64,000 nt of DNA. It comes from Photobacterium kishitanii. Its GTDB lineage: Bacteria > Pseudomonadota > Gammaproteobacteria > Enterobacterales > Vibrionaceae. The translations under genes were made by a program, and so were the position numbers. A model generated the notes under the pieces. That model did no database searches. It saw only the letters and a list, made by a program, of their open reading frames with translations, and had not been told where the DNA came from. Positions 1 through 9,412 of this stretch are shown one piece after another; positions within the stretch are counted from its first letter, which is position 1, and each line of letters opens with the position of its first letter. The stretch lies in the NCBI RefSeq assembly GCF_003026355.1, contig NZ_PYON01000010.1:1-64000 (forward strand), read 5' to 3'.

Positions 1-719
1 CCAACTTTAACGATACCTTGCTCAATACGACCAGTTACAACAGTACCACGGCCTTGGATTGAGAAAACATCTTCGATTGGAAGGATGAATGGTAGATCGA
101 TAGCACGCTCTGGCTCTGGAATGTAAGAATCTAGCGCTTCAGCTAGTTCAACAATCTTCTCTTCCCACTGAGCTTCGCCGTTTAGCGCGCCTAGTGCAGA
201 ACCCATGATTACTGGGCAATCATCACCTGGGAAATCGTACTCAGAAAGAAGTTCACGAACTTCCATCTCTACTAGCTCAAGTAGTTCTTCATCATCAACC
301 ATGTCACACTTGTTCATGAATACGATGATGTAAGGAATACCAACTTGACGACCAAGTAGGATGTGCTCACGTGTTTGTGGCATAGGACCGTCAGTTGCAG
401 CAACAACTAGGATACCACCATCCATTTGAGCAGCACCAGTGATCATGTTTTTAACATAATCGGCGTGTCCAGGACAGTCTACGTGTGCGTAGTGACGAGT
501 AGGAGTATCGTACTCAACGTGAGAAGTTGAGATTGTGATACCACGCTCGCGCTCTTCTGGAGCGTTATCGATAGATGCGAAGTCTTTAGCAACACCACCG
601 TACACTTTTGCAAGTGTAGTACAGATAGCAGCTGTTAGAGTTGTTTTACCGTGGTCAACGTGACCGATTGTACCAACGTTAACATGCGGTTTTAGACGTT
701 CAAATTTTTCTTTAGACAC
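1..719 (-). CDS. tuf: elongation factor Tu, partial (3' end outside window)
   Basis: EF-Tu delivers aminoacyl-tRNA to the ribosome as a GTP complex. The minus strand encodes the start [14 protein letters not shown], then the G1 loop region with [10 protein letters not shown], the switch region, [12 protein letters not shown] and NKCD, so this is the GTPase domain. The start is GTG (719-717), preceded by AAGGA in the upstream leader; an ATG-only search would miss it. About 239 codons are present and the C-terminal half lies beyond base 1. It is the last visible gene of the rpsL-rpsG-fusA-tuf (str) operon, about 100 bp downstream of fusA. Identification is secure; whether it is tufA or tufB cannot be told here. 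Confidence 0.97.
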   Translation of the reverse strand, partial: MSKEKFERLKPHVNVGTIGHVDHGKTTLTAAICTTLAKVYGGVAKDFASIDNAPEERERGITISTSHVEYDTPTRHYAHVDCPGHADYVKNMITGAAQMDGGILVVAATDGPMPQTREHILLGRQVGIPYIIVFMNKCDMVDDEELLELVEMEVRELLSEYDFPGDDCPVIMGSALGALNGEAQWEEKIVELAEALDSYIPEPERAIDLPFILPIEDVFSIQGRGTVVTGRIEQGIVKV

Positions 720-819
720 GATTGTGTTCCTTCCTAGTTAAGATACGCCCCCTACTAGGTCGGGGACGGCTCTGAAGTTTGTATTTTATGCGCCAATAGC
801 CATTGACGCAATAATGAAA

Positions 820-2925
820 TTAAATACGTTCAGCAATAATTTTATCAGTAACGTTCTTTGGCATTTCAGCGTACTCGCTAAATTCCATCGAATAAGACGC
901 ACGGCCTTGTGTTGCTGATCGTAAATCAGTTGCGTATCCGAACATTGCTGATAGTGGAACTTGCGCACGAATAATTTTAATACCCGCGTTGCCTTCTTCC
1001 ATACCTTCGATCATACCGCGGCGACGGTTAAGGTCACCAACGACATCACCCATCCAATCTTCTGGCGTGGTAATTTCAACTTTCATCATTGGCTCAAGCA
1101 AAACTGGAGTTGCATCTAGTGCACCTTGTCGTAATGCCATTGAACCTGCGATTTTAAATGCTATTTCGCTTGAATCAGTGTCGTGGTAAGAACCATCAAC
1201 TAACGTCGCTTTAACGTCAATCATTGGGTAGCCTGCTAACACGCCACTCTTCATTTGTTCTTCGAGACCTGTAGCAACCGCACTAATATATTCTTTAGGT
1301 ACGCTGCCACCAACAATTTCATCTACGAATACGAAACCTTCACCTGGCTCTGATGGTTCAAGATTCAGCCACACATGACCATATTGGCCACGGCCGCCGG
1401 TTTCACCAGCCTGACGAATAAATTTACCTTCAACTTTAGTCTTACCACGAATGGTTTCACGATAAGCAACCTGAGGTTTACCTACGTTACAGTTGACGTT
1501 AAATTCACGTTTCATACGATCGACGATGATATCAAGGTGAAGCTCACCCATGCCAGAAATTAAAATCTGACCTGATTCAGCATCGGTTTCGACGCGGAAA
1601 GATGGATCTTCTGCTGCTAATTTATCTAGCGCGATTGTCATCTTATCTTGGTCGGCTACAGAGCGTGGTTCAACCACAATCTGAATAACGGGTTCAGGGA
1701 ATTCCATGCGCTCAAGAATCACTTTATGATTTTGATCACACAAGGTATCGCCTGTTGTCGCAAATTTAAGACCAATGGCTGCAGCGATATCGCCAGCGCG
1801 CACTTCTTTGATCTCTTCACGTTTATTGGCATGCATCTGAACGATACGGCCTAAACGCTCGCGTTTTTCTTTAATCACGTTGTAAACAGTATCACCTGAA
1901 TTAACAACGCCAGAGTATACGCGCATGAAAGTCAATGTACCTACGAACGGGTCGGTTGCGATTTTGAACGCTAGTGCTGAGAATGGTTCGTCATCACTTG
2001 AATGACGCTCAACAGGGTTACCATGTTCGTCTTCACCTGTAATTGCTTTTACTTCAGTTGGTGAAGGTAGATAATCAACAACGGCATCTAGTACGGCTTG
2101 AACACCTTTGTTCTTAAATGCAGAACCACAAGTTGCCAATACGATTTCGTTGTTTAGGGTACGTTGACGAAGACCTGCCTTAATTTCAACTTCAGACAGT
2201 TCACCTTCTTCAAGGTATTTATCCATTAGTTCATCATTAGCTTCTGCTGCTGATTCAACTAAGTTCATGCGCCACTCATCTGCTAACTCTTGCATGTCAG
2301 CAGGAATATCTTCATAGGTAAAACTAGTACCTTGATCAGCATCAGACCAGTTAATGGCCTTCATCTTGATCAGGTCAATTACACCTTTAAATTCATCTTC
2401 AGTACCAATATTTAATTGCAGTGGCACTGGTGTTGCACCAAGACGGTGTTTGATCTGCTCGATAACGCGGAAAAAATCTGCGCCCGTGCGATCCATCTTG
2501 TTGATAAAAACGATACGCGGAACTTCATATCGATCGGCTTGACGCCATACAGTCTCAGACTGAGGCTCTACACCTGAAGCACCACAGAACACAACTACAG
2601 CACCATCTAACACACGTAATGAACGTTCAACTTCAATGGTGAAGTCTACGTGTCCAGGAGTATCAATGATGTTGATTCGGTGCTCGTCGAACTGCTTGTC
2701 CATACCGCGCCAAAAGGTGGTCGTTGCAGCAGAGGTGATCGTGATACCACGTTCTTGCTCCTGCTCCATCCAATCCATAGTAGCAGCGCCGTCGTGTACT
2801 TCACCAATCTTATGAGATAGGCCTGTATAAAACAGGATGCGCTCAGTAGTGGTTGTTTTACCGGCGTCAACGTGAGCACAAATACCGATATTACGGTAGC
2901 GCTCGATGGGCGTTTTGCGAGCCAC
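820..2925 (-). CDS. fusA: elongation factor G
   Basis: EF-G is the GTPase that drives ribosomal translocation and, with RRF, ribosome recycling in the cytoplasm. The 701-residue protein has the usual length and starts with the G domain: P-loop [19 protein letters not shown] near residues 17-35, DTPGHVDF near 88-95 and NKMD near 141-144. Domains II-V follow, ending in the typical C-terminal region. The start codon is GTG with AGAGGA eight bases upstream, the same AATCGTG start context as tuf. It lies between rpsG and tuf in the str operon and is presumably transcribed from the rpsL promoter. Nothing unusual is seen in the coding sequence. Confidence 0.99.
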   Translation of the reverse strand: MARKTPIERYRNIGICAHVDAGKTTTTERILFYTGLSHKIGEVHDGAATMDWMEQEQERGITITSAATTTFWRGMDKQFDEHRINIIDTPGHVDFTIEVERSLRVLDGAVVVFCGASGVEPQSETVWRQADRYEVPRIVFINKMDRTGADFFRVIEQIKHRLGATPVPLQLNIGTEDEFKGVIDLIKMKAINWSDADQGTSFTYEDIPADMQELADEWRMNLVESAAEANDELMDKYLEEGELSEVEIKAGLRQRTLNNEIVLATCGSAFKNKGVQAVLDAVVDYLPSPTEVKAITGEDEHGNPVERHSSDDEPFSALAFKIATDPFVGTLTFMRVYSGVVNSGDTVYNVIKEKRERLGRIVQMHANKREEIKEVRAGDIAAAIGLKFATTGDTLCDQNHKVILERMEFPEPVIQIVVEPRSVADQDKMTIALDKLAAEDPSFRVETDAESGQILISGMGELHLDIIVDRMKREFNVNCNVGKPQVAYRETIRGKTKVEGKFIRQAGETGGRGQYGHVWLNLEPSEPGEGFVFVDEIVGGSVPKEYISAVATGLEEQMKSGVLAGYPMIDVKATLVDGSYHDTDSSEIAFKIAGSMALRQGALDATPVLLEPMMKVEITTPEDWMGDVVGDLNRRRGMIEGMEEGNAGIKIIRAQVPLSAMFGYATDLRSATQGRASYSMEFSEYAEMPKNVTDKIIAERI

Positions 2926-3014
2926 GATTGTATCCTCTTACTAAGGTGAACCTTAGAAAATGGTTTAGGCACAGCAGGATAACCTGCTGTGCCCAAGCGG
3001 TATTACCAGCTATA

Positions 3015-3488
<474 letters not shown>

Positions 3489-3580
3489 TTATCTCCGTTG
3501 TCTTCTTCAGGTTATCCAAAACTTTTCAGTTTCTTCAAAATTAAATAATTTTAGTGTTTGGCCTTACTTAACGGAATCCA

Positions 3581-4054
<474 letters not shown>

Positions 4055-4131
4055 CTAACCAACGATCAATTAAGTGATCATTTCTTAAACAGTCACTTTT
4101 TTGTTCATATATCGTTACTAATAATGGCTTT

Positions 4132-4425
4132 TCATGCCCATTTCATATGCTTGTCATGTCGTTCAGTCAACAAAACAAAACCTTTATAATCAATAACATC
4201 TAGATCTTTATCACATTTATCCTGCAAACCACGCGCAATAATATCGGCTTCCAGTAAATAAATTTTTACGCCAATATTTTTTATTAAATCAAAGTAAATA
4301 TTTTCGCTCATGGCGACAATTACAGCGTCTTCGAGCAATAAGATCTCATCACCAGGGCAAATAAACTGTAAACATTGTGCCAATGAGTGGCTTTGAAATG
4401 GTGAACGGGTCACGGTATGTAACAT
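4132..4425 (-). CDS. tusB: sulfurtransferase complex subunit TusB
   Basis: TusB is part of the TusBCD complex, which relays sulfur from TusA to TusE for 2-thiolation of the wobble uridine of tRNA-Lys, -Glu and -Gln. The protein is about 97 residues when started at MLHTVTRSPF, as in E. coli TusB, and shows the family pattern GDEILLLEDAVIVA and ARGL. A start two codons upstream (4431) is possible. The gene follows tusC with a 7-bp gap and precedes the rpsL promoter. The tusDCB-str arrangement is conserved in enterics and vibrios. Confidence 0.93.
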   Translation of the reverse strand: MLHTVTRSPFQSHSLAQCLQFICPGDEILLLEDAVIVAMSENIYFDLIKNIGVKIYLLEADIIARGLQDKCDKDLDVIDYKGFVLLTERHDKHMKWA

Positions 4426-4432
4426 CGGCACC

Positions 4433-4789
4433 TCAAAAAGTTAGAATTTGACGACAACGATGTAATGCTGCCACCAACTCGATATGAGGGCTAACAATGA
4501 CATCAATTAATAAGTCTTCACGACATAATCCACGCTCGACTAATGACTGTTGGCAAACATAAATATTTTCGATGTCATACAGTGGCAGCATTTTAAAGGT
4601 CGCAATATAATTACGACTCAAAATAACATCTGGTTGCTGATTACGAACCAACTGCATAACACCATCACCAATAAAAAATACGCTTAATGCTTCGGTATAT
4701 GCAGAAGCGGCTAATAGTGCATCGAGCCCTTCACGACCACAGGTCGTGCCATGAGGTGGCTGACGAAAAACAAATCCTAAGTCACTCAC
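4433..4789 (-). CDS. tusC: sulfurtransferase complex subunit TusC
   Basis: This 118-residue protein is the DsrF/TusC-like subunit of the cytoplasmic TusBCD sulfur-relay complex for tRNA 2-thiouridine synthesis. It has the characteristic [17 protein letters not shown] segment near residues 11-27 and [16 protein letters not shown] near 58-73. Its length matches E. coli TusC (119 residues). It sits between tusD (10-bp gap) and tusB (7-bp gap), so the three are surely co-transcribed. Confidence 0.94.
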   Translation of the reverse strand: MSDLGFVFRQPPHGTTCGREGLDALLAASAYTEALSVFFIGDGVMQLVRNQQPDVILSRNYIATFKMLPLYDIENIYVCQQSLVERGLCREDLLIDVIVSPHIELVAALHRCRQILTF

Positions 4790-4799
4790 TCACTTAACC

Positions 4800-5192
4800 T
4801 CAAAATTGAATAACGCGATCAGCACTGAGTAAAACTTCAGTAAGACCACCTAACCCTGCCTGCTCAAAGCCTGACGCTAAATTATGGCTTGGTAATTGAT
4901 TTTGTTGTGCTTCTTGTTCACCAATAATGCCACGACGTAACGCTGCTGCTACGCAAGTATGTAATTCGATCTGATGTGTCTGGGCTAATTGTTGCCATGC
5001 GGCCACAAGATCAAATTCATCTGATGCTGGTGCTGTGAGTGCATTACCATTTAAAACACCATCTTGGTAAAAAAATACCCGTGTTAATGTATGACCGAGC
5101 TCAATAAGTGTAGATGAAAATTGATAAGCAGAGCGTGCGGCTTGAGTACCATAAGCAGGGCCATTAACAACAATGGCATAAGTTAAACTCAC
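4800..5192 (-). CDS. tusD: sulfurtransferase complex subunit TusD
   Basis: TusD is the sulfur-carrying subunit of TusBCD, accepting persulfide sulfur from TusA. The 130-residue protein contains [15 protein letters not shown] at the N terminus and [11 protein letters not shown], whose cysteine (about residue 80) is the conserved persulfide cysteine. The C terminus ...DRVIQF is typical. Its start overlaps the end of the yheO-like gene by 4 bp, which indicates translational coupling. Confidence 0.95.
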   Translation of the reverse strand: MSLTYAIVVNGPAYGTQAARSAYQFSSTLIELGHTLTRVFFYQDGVLNGNALTAPASDEFDLVAAWQQLAQTHQIELHTCVAAALRRGIIGEQEAQQNQLPSHNLASGFEQAGLGGLTEVLLSADRVIQF

Positions 5193-5926
5193 TTGTCACC
5201 ATCCTCTGTTTTTCGCTGACGAATATAAAGATATACGGTATGTTTAGAAATATTCAACCGATCAGCAACACGATTAATCGCATCTTTAATGTCAAAAATA
5301 CCTTTATCAAACAGCTCCATCACTATCTGACGATTTTTAGCATTATTAGAAACATTTTTATCGGCATTAATTTCTTCGATAGTGCGTTCAACCGTTTGAT
5401 CCACCAATTCATCAACATCACTGGCAAAGTTTACTTTTGATGCCGCTTGCTTGGCTTCATCAGTTGGCATAAACGATTGCAGAATCTGAGTAAATGGCAC
5501 GTCAAGATTAACGTTAATACATAGCAAACCAATCACTTTGTTATCGCCATTACGAATCGCGATAGTGATTGATTTCATTAAATCCCCCCCTTTAGCGCGG
5601 GTGAAATAAGCACGAGAAAAATTACGCTCTGAATTTTGAATATCACGTAACGAACGCAATGCAAGATCAGTAATCGGTGATCCCACCTTACGGCCAGTAT
5701 TTTGTCCATTCGCTATTTTGATTGCCGAGGTATTTAAATCTGCTAAGGAATGCAGAACAATTTCGCAAAATGGCCCAATCAATGCGGCTAAGCCATCAAC
5801 AACGGCTTCATATGCACGCAGAATATTTTCGTCGTGTTCAGAAAAAATGCGTCTGTCAACGATGTCACTATCAACAATTATCTCTGTTCCAAAATTATCT
5901 ACTGAAATCACGATACCACCTTCCAT
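5189..5926 (-). CDS. yheO: YheO-like PAS/HTH transcriptional regulator
   Basis: The 245-residue protein has an N-terminal YheO-type PAS-like sensor domain (about residues 30-150, with [11 protein letters not shown] and [13 protein letters not shown] signatures). Its C-terminal helix-turn-helix (about 195-240) contains [30 protein letters not shown]. It is a probable DNA-binding regulator; its ligand and targets are unknown. It is the first gene of the yheO-tusDCB unit and overlaps tusD by 4 bp. The ATG at 5926 has no clear ribosome-binding site. A GTG five codons downstream, preceded by GGAAGGTGG, is an alternative start. Confidence 0.88.
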   Translation of the reverse strand: MEGGIVISVDNFGTEIIVDSDIVDRRIFSEHDENILRAYEAVVDGLAALIGPFCEIVLHSLADLNTSAIKIANGQNTGRKVGSPITDLALRSLRDIQNSERNFSRAYFTRAKGGDLMKSITIAIRNGDNKVIGLLCINVNLDVPFTQILQSFMPTDEAKQAASKVNFASDVDELVDQTVERTIEEINADKNVSNNAKNRQIVMELFDKGIFDIKDAINRVADRLNISKHTVYLYIRQRKTEDGDK

Positions 5927-6030
5927 TTTGCTGCTTATCTACAATGCGATCGCCCTGATCTATCACCACAAGCATTCAATATAATTGATAAAATTTAAAA
6001 TCTTCTAAGTAAGTTTATCAGATAATTGAA

Positions 6031-6058
6031 CAAAAAAGACCCGACATATGCCGGGTCT
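6031..6058 (-). terminator. fkpA intrinsic terminator
   Basis: On the minus strand AGACCCGGC-ATAT-GTCGGGTCT forms a 9-bp stem (one G-T pair) followed by TTTTTTG. It lies about 40 bp past the fkpA stop codon. Confidence 0.85.
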
Positions 6059-6099
6059 GGATCAACTGTTACGCTGTTTTGTCATTAAAAAGTGACAAT

Positions 6100-6963
6100 T
6101 TACTGCGCTTTAGTCGCTGTCGTTGATGCTTTTACTGCGTCAACGGCAGGTTGCTGAGCTTGCTTACCACCTTTAATGCTTAATAATTCTACTTGGAAAA
6201 CTAAAGTAGAGTTAGCAGGAATGCTTGGGTTAGCTTGCGCGCCGTAAGCAAGTTGTGGTGGAATAACAAATTCAAATTTAGAACCAACAGGCATTAATTG
6301 CACACCTTCAGTCCAACCAGGGATCACTTGGTTTAGTGGGAACGTTGCTGGTTGATTACGTTGGTATGAGCTATCAAAAACAGTGCCATCAGTTAGCATG
6401 CCTTTGTACTGAACTTCAACGGTATCAGTTGCAGCAGGTTTTGCACCTGTACCTTCTTTCTCGATTTTGTACATTAAGCCAGATTTAGTGGTAATAACAC
6501 CGGCTTCTTTAGCAAATTTAGCGCGGTACTCGTCACCTACTTTAATGTTCTTTTCAGCTTCAGCTTTCGCTTTCTGCTCTACAATCTTAGCAACACGTTG
6601 ATCAAGTGATTGTAGTGCTTGCTGAGTTTGCTCTTGTGTCATGCGACTTTTGCCTGCAAACACGTCTTCAACACCCGCAAGTACATCTTGGCGATTAAGA
6701 TTTAGACCTAACTCTTTTTGTTGATCAAGGTTAGCTGATAAGTATTGCGCCAGTGATGCACCAATTGCATAAGCTGCTTTTTGATCTTCAGTTTTAAATT
6801 CAACTTTAGCAGCATCTGTTGTTGCCACAGCAGCTGAAGCCGTTGTTTGCTCAACTTTTGCAGGTTCAACGGGCTTGTTGGTGTCTGCTTTATTATCGTC
6901 CTGACAACCCACAGCAAGGAAGATTGTTGCTGCTAATACAGACATCTTTAAAATAGGCTTCAT
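6100..6963 (-). CDS. fkpA: FKBP-type peptidyl-prolyl isomerase FkpA
   Basis: FkpA is a prolyl isomerase and chaperone of the cell envelope. The N-terminal dimerisation domain (about residues 45-150) contains the AYAIGASLA and QTQQALQSLDQRV helices. The C-terminal FKBP domain (about 165-270) contains VEVQYKGMLTDGTVFDSS, VIPGWTEGVQLMPVG and ELLSI. The start at 6963 (MKPILKMS) is chosen because GGAGA precedes it; an ATG four codons upstream lacks a site. The leader ends in FLAVGC followed by QDD, a plausible lipobox, so this copy may be a lipoprotein rather than a soluble periplasmic protein. A divergent WD40 gene lies upstream. Confidence 0.93.
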   Translation of the reverse strand: MKPILKMSVLAATIFLAVGCQDDNKADTNKPVEPAKVEQTTASAAVATTDAAKVEFKTEDQKAAYAIGASLAQYLSANLDQQKELGLNLNRQDVLAGVEDVFAGKSRMTQEQTQQALQSLDQRVAKIVEQKAKAEAEKNIKVGDEYRAKFAKEAGVITTKSGLMYKIEKEGTGAKPAATDTVEVQYKGMLTDGTVFDSSYQRNQPATFPLNQVIPGWTEGVQLMPVGSKFEFVIPPQLAYGAQANPSIPANSTLVFQVELLSIKGGKQAQQPAVDAVKASTTATKAQ

Positions 6964-7154
6964 GTATTTCTCCATCAGTCATTGAGGCCATGCCTCACTT
7001 TTAAACTGTGTTTATTAGTATGAGTATGAAAACAAAATTATATCAATATACTACTACCACTCTGATTAAGTAACTGTAAAAACTAGCACTGCAATTATTT
7101 AATCAGATTCATTTCTCTTATCTAGTTACCCTAAGCAAGCGGAACCAGAGCTTA

Positions 7155-8132
7155 ATGTACAAGAAATTTTTGTCAGTTAGTCTATTTTTCTCTACTTTTG
7201 CCTTAAGCAGTTGTTTTTTCTTTGATTCAGAAATCCAACGTTGGCATCTTGCTCAACAAGGTAGTACTAGTTTTAGCCTTAGCCGTGATGGCCGTTTTGC
7301 ACTTGTTAGCACCAAGCTACAAGGTATCGCGCTATGGGATTTACAGCAAAACAAAAAGTTAGCAGATTTTGGTTCTCAAGATCAATATCACAATAGTGTG
7401 ATAACCAGCCAAATATCAGATAACAATCGCTATGCAATAACCGCAACAACTCAAAATTTTGCAGTATGGGATCTGGGATGGTCACAGGCCCATGGTTTAT
7501 GGTCAATTGATGATGCTGCCATTCAAGATGTTGCCATTGCCAATAATGGTACTGAAGTGCTATTGGCATTAACGAATGGTAAAGCGCTGTTTATTGATCT
7601 GACTGATGGCCGGCGGCTCGAATTTTTAGCTCACCGTGACAAGGTCAATAGTGTGGCACTTTCTGGCAATGGCCGTTACGCACTTTCTGGCGGTAATGAT
7701 CATCAAGCTTATTTATGGGATACCCACAGTGGCCAAATCATTTATTCATTTAAGCATAGCAGCCGCGTCAGCCAAGTTGCACTTCAGCGGGATGGAAAAT
7801 TAGCCTTTTCCACTACAGCTAATAATGACAGCATTATTTGGGATTTAACTACTGGTAAGAAAATCACTCAATTAGCAACCAAATTACGCTACCAAACCCT
7901 CTCAAGTGTACGATTTTCGGATAATGGGCAATTGTTAGTGACGGGAACGCCCTCACGCCGAGTAGAATTATGGCGCACAGATAACGGCAAAAATATTGGT
8001 TCTTGGCGAGCAGAAGTACAACCAGGGGCTCGACCCGCTACGGCAGTGGTGTATGATGTTGCTATTAGCCCTACAGGTAATGTCGTCGCTGGCTCATCAG
8101 CTGGTTACGCTCAAACCTGGTCAACCGACTGA
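7155..8132 (+). CDS. WD40-repeat lipoprotein
   Basis: The 325-residue product begins with a signal peptide ending in LSSC, a good lipobox, so it is probably an envelope lipoprotein. The rest is a WD40 beta-propeller. I count about seven blade ends: LWDLQQN, VWDLGWS, FIDLTDG, LWDTHSG, IWDLTTG, LWRTDNG and TWSTD, with SxDGR- or SxNGR-type turns between them. No catalytic motif is visible and the function is unknown; WD40 folds usually scaffold other proteins. It is followed 10 bp later by slyX on the same strand and is divergent from fkpA. Similar genes next to slyX occur in other Vibrionaceae as far as I recall. Confidence 0.85.
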   Translation: MYKKFLSVSLFFSTFALSSCFFFDSEIQRWHLAQQGSTSFSLSRDGRFALVSTKLQGIALWDLQQNKKLADFGSQDQYHNSVITSQISDNNRYAITATTQNFAVWDLGWSQAHGLWSIDDAAIQDVAIANNGTEVLLALTNGKALFIDLTDGRRLEFLAHRDKVNSVALSGNGRYALSGGNDHQAYLWDTHSGQIIYSFKHSSRVSQVALQRDGKLAFSTTANNDSIIWDLTTGKKITQLATKLRYQTLSSVRFSDNGQLLVTGTPSRRVELWRTDNGKNIGSWRAEVQPGARPATAVVYDVAISPTGNVVAGSSAGYAQTWSTD

Positions 8133-8142
8133 AAGATATCCC

Positions 8143-8364
8143 ATGAATGAGATACAACAACTGCAAAGCCGTCTTGATGAACTTGAGATGAAACTCGCTT
8201 TTCAAGAGCAAACCATTGATGAATTAAACGAAGCGCTAACTAAGCAGCAATTTATGATTGATCGAATGGAAGTACAACTGAAATTTATGGTCGGTAAAGT
8301 TAAAGGTATGCAAACCTCTAATATGGCCAGTGAGTCGGAAGAAACACCACCACCACATTATTAA
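8143..8364 (+). CDS. slyX: SlyX family protein
   Basis: This 73-residue coiled-coil protein ([21 protein letters not shown]...) matches the SlyX family, which is found beside slyD but has no established role. The heptad-like helix covers residues 1-50. The short tail ends PPPHY, a typical SlyX ending. The frame is open further upstream within the WD40 gene, but the ATG at 8143 fits the family length. It lies 10 bp after the WD40 gene and directly before an exact 7-bp tandem repeat. Confidence 0.93.
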   Translation: MNEIQQLQSRLDELEMKLAFQEQTIDELNEALTKQQFMIDRMEVQLKFMVGKVKGMQTSNMASESEETPPPHY

Positions 8365-8369
8365 GTAAA

Positions 8370-8446
8370 GGTTCGAGGTTCGAGGTTCGAGGTTCGAGGT
8401 TCGAGGTTCGAGGTTCGAGGTTCGAGGTTCGAGGTTCGAGGTTCGA
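8370..8446. repeat. 11 exact tandem copies of a 7-bp unit (GGTTCGA)
   Basis: Eleven uninterrupted, identical copies of GGTTCGA occupy exactly 77 bp between the slyX stop codon and the slyX/slyD terminator. No copy has a mismatch, which points to recent slippage or gene conversion. Because 7 is not a multiple of 3, every minus-strand frame reads the same stop-free heptapeptide (E-P-R-T-S-N-L), which creates spurious open frames. The unit resembles the T-arm core of tRNAs, but there is no tRNA here. Confidence 0.98.
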
Positions 8447-8459
8447 CAAGATAAAAAAC

Positions 8460-8487
8460 AAAAAAGGAAGCCGAGGCTTCCTTTTTT
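8460..8487. terminator. bidirectional terminator between slyX and slyD
   Basis: AAAAAA-GGAAGC-CGAG-GCTTCC-TTTTTT is a symmetric hairpin with T-runs on both strands. It can end slyX transcripts on the plus strand and slyD transcripts on the minus strand. Confidence 0.9.
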
Positions 8488-8506
8488 ATGATCGCGATAA
8501 ACGCGA

Positions 8507-9103
8507 TTAGTGAGAACAGCCGCAGCCGCCCTTACCTTCACCACAACCTTCTGCTTTAGCGTGATCGTGATCACCACCACCACAGCAATCATCATCGCCG
8601 TGATCGCCACAACCACCTTCACCACCACAACAACCGCCACCTTGGTGTAGATGACCGTGTTCGATTTCTTCTTCAGTTGCAGCACGTACAGCAACAACTT
8701 CAACGTCAAAACCTAATGTTTGACCAGCTAACATGTGGTTGCCATCAACAACAACTTCGTCGCCGTCAACTTCAGTTACTTCTACAGGGATTGGACCTTG
8801 ATCAGTATCAGCCAAGAAACGCATACCAACAGTAATTTCATCAACACCTTGGAATACATTTGCAGGAACACGCTGAACCATTTCGTCCATGTGCTCACCG
8901 TAAGCCTCTTCAGGAGCAACAGTTATCTCAAACTTGTCGCCTGCCACATGGCCTTCAAGCGCTTTTTCCAGACCAGGAATAAGGTTGTTATGACCGTGTA
9001 GGTAATCAAGAGGTACTTCAACTGTTGATTGATCGACAACGATACCTTCTTCAGTTTTCACTTGGTAAGCTAAGCTTACTACTGTGTCTTTAGCGACTTT
9101 CAT
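8507..9103 (-). CDS. slyD: FKBP-type peptidyl-prolyl isomerase / metallochaperone SlyD
   Basis: SlyD is a cytoplasmic prolyl isomerase and chaperone that also supplies nickel to hydrogenase and urease maturation. Residues 1-70 and 120-150 form the FKBP domain, with an inserted IF (chaperone) domain between them (AYGEHMDEMVQRVPANVF). After residue about 150 the tail is very rich in His and Cys (HLHQGGGCCGGEGGCGD and following), a metal-binding region like that of E. coli SlyD. Total length is 198 residues, close to E. coli (196). It ends at the shared terminator beside the GGTTCGA repeat. Confidence 0.97.
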   Translation of the reverse strand: MKVAKDTVVSLAYQVKTEEGIVVDQSTVEVPLDYLHGHNNLIPGLEKALEGHVAGDKFEITVAPEEAYGEHMDEMVQRVPANVFQGVDEITVGMRFLADTDQGPIPVEVTEVDGDEVVVDGNHMLAGQTLGFDVEVVAVRAATEEEIEHGHLHQGGGCCGGEGGCGDHGDDDCCGGGDHDHAKAEGCGEGKGGCGCSH

Positions 9104-9186
9104 GTTTACTCCAAAATTTAAGCTTGGGGTGATAGTTTTTGTCCCCGTATCATACAGGATAATACCATTGAGATGCCATTATCACA

Positions 9187-9396
9187 TTAGTCTGGTTTAA
9201 AAATCCCTATCACTTGGTGTTTAGTTGTTGAAGAAAGCTGTTCACTCTCTTGCACTGATTGCGGTAAACGGGTGTCGATATGCTGACATTCGACACATTC
9301 AATATGCTCAACATCATTTTGTTGCCACCAGCGTAAAGTATCCTGTGCTTGGCAATTAGGACATATAGCACCAGCAATAAATCGTTTTTTGATCAT
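9187..9396 (-). CDS. yheV: YheV family putative zinc-ribbon protein
   Basis: This 69-residue protein (MIKKRFIAGAICPNCQAQD...) belongs to the small YheV family. Two CxxC pairs, CPNC near residue 12 and CVEC near 36, suggest a zinc ribbon. The function is unknown. The start at 9396 is chosen because AAGGAG lies eight bases upstream; a longer frame begins inside kefB. It is 16 bp downstream of kefB and is the last gene of the kefG-kefB-yheV unit, as in E. coli. Confidence 0.9.
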   Translation of the reverse strand: MIKKRFIAGAICPNCQAQDTLRWWQQNDVEHIECVECQHIDTRLPQSVQESEQLSSTTKHQVIGIFKPD

Positions 9397-9412
9397 CCTA
9401 ACCACTCCTTGA

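Noticed and set aside
8370-8446. tRNA or CRISPR signal from GGTTCGA repeats
   Set aside because: The motif resembles a tRNA T-arm, but no acceptor or anticodon arms exist. CRISPR needs spacers, and these copies are contiguous and only 7 bp long.
8236-8709. Minus-strand frame of about 157 codons across the GGTTCGA array and terminator with repeated Asn-Leu-Glu-Pro-Arg-Thr-Ser peptide
   Set aside because: It overlaps slyX and the slyD 3' end in other frames. Its only order comes from the tandem repeat, which lacks stops in all three minus-strand frames. No ribosome-binding site.
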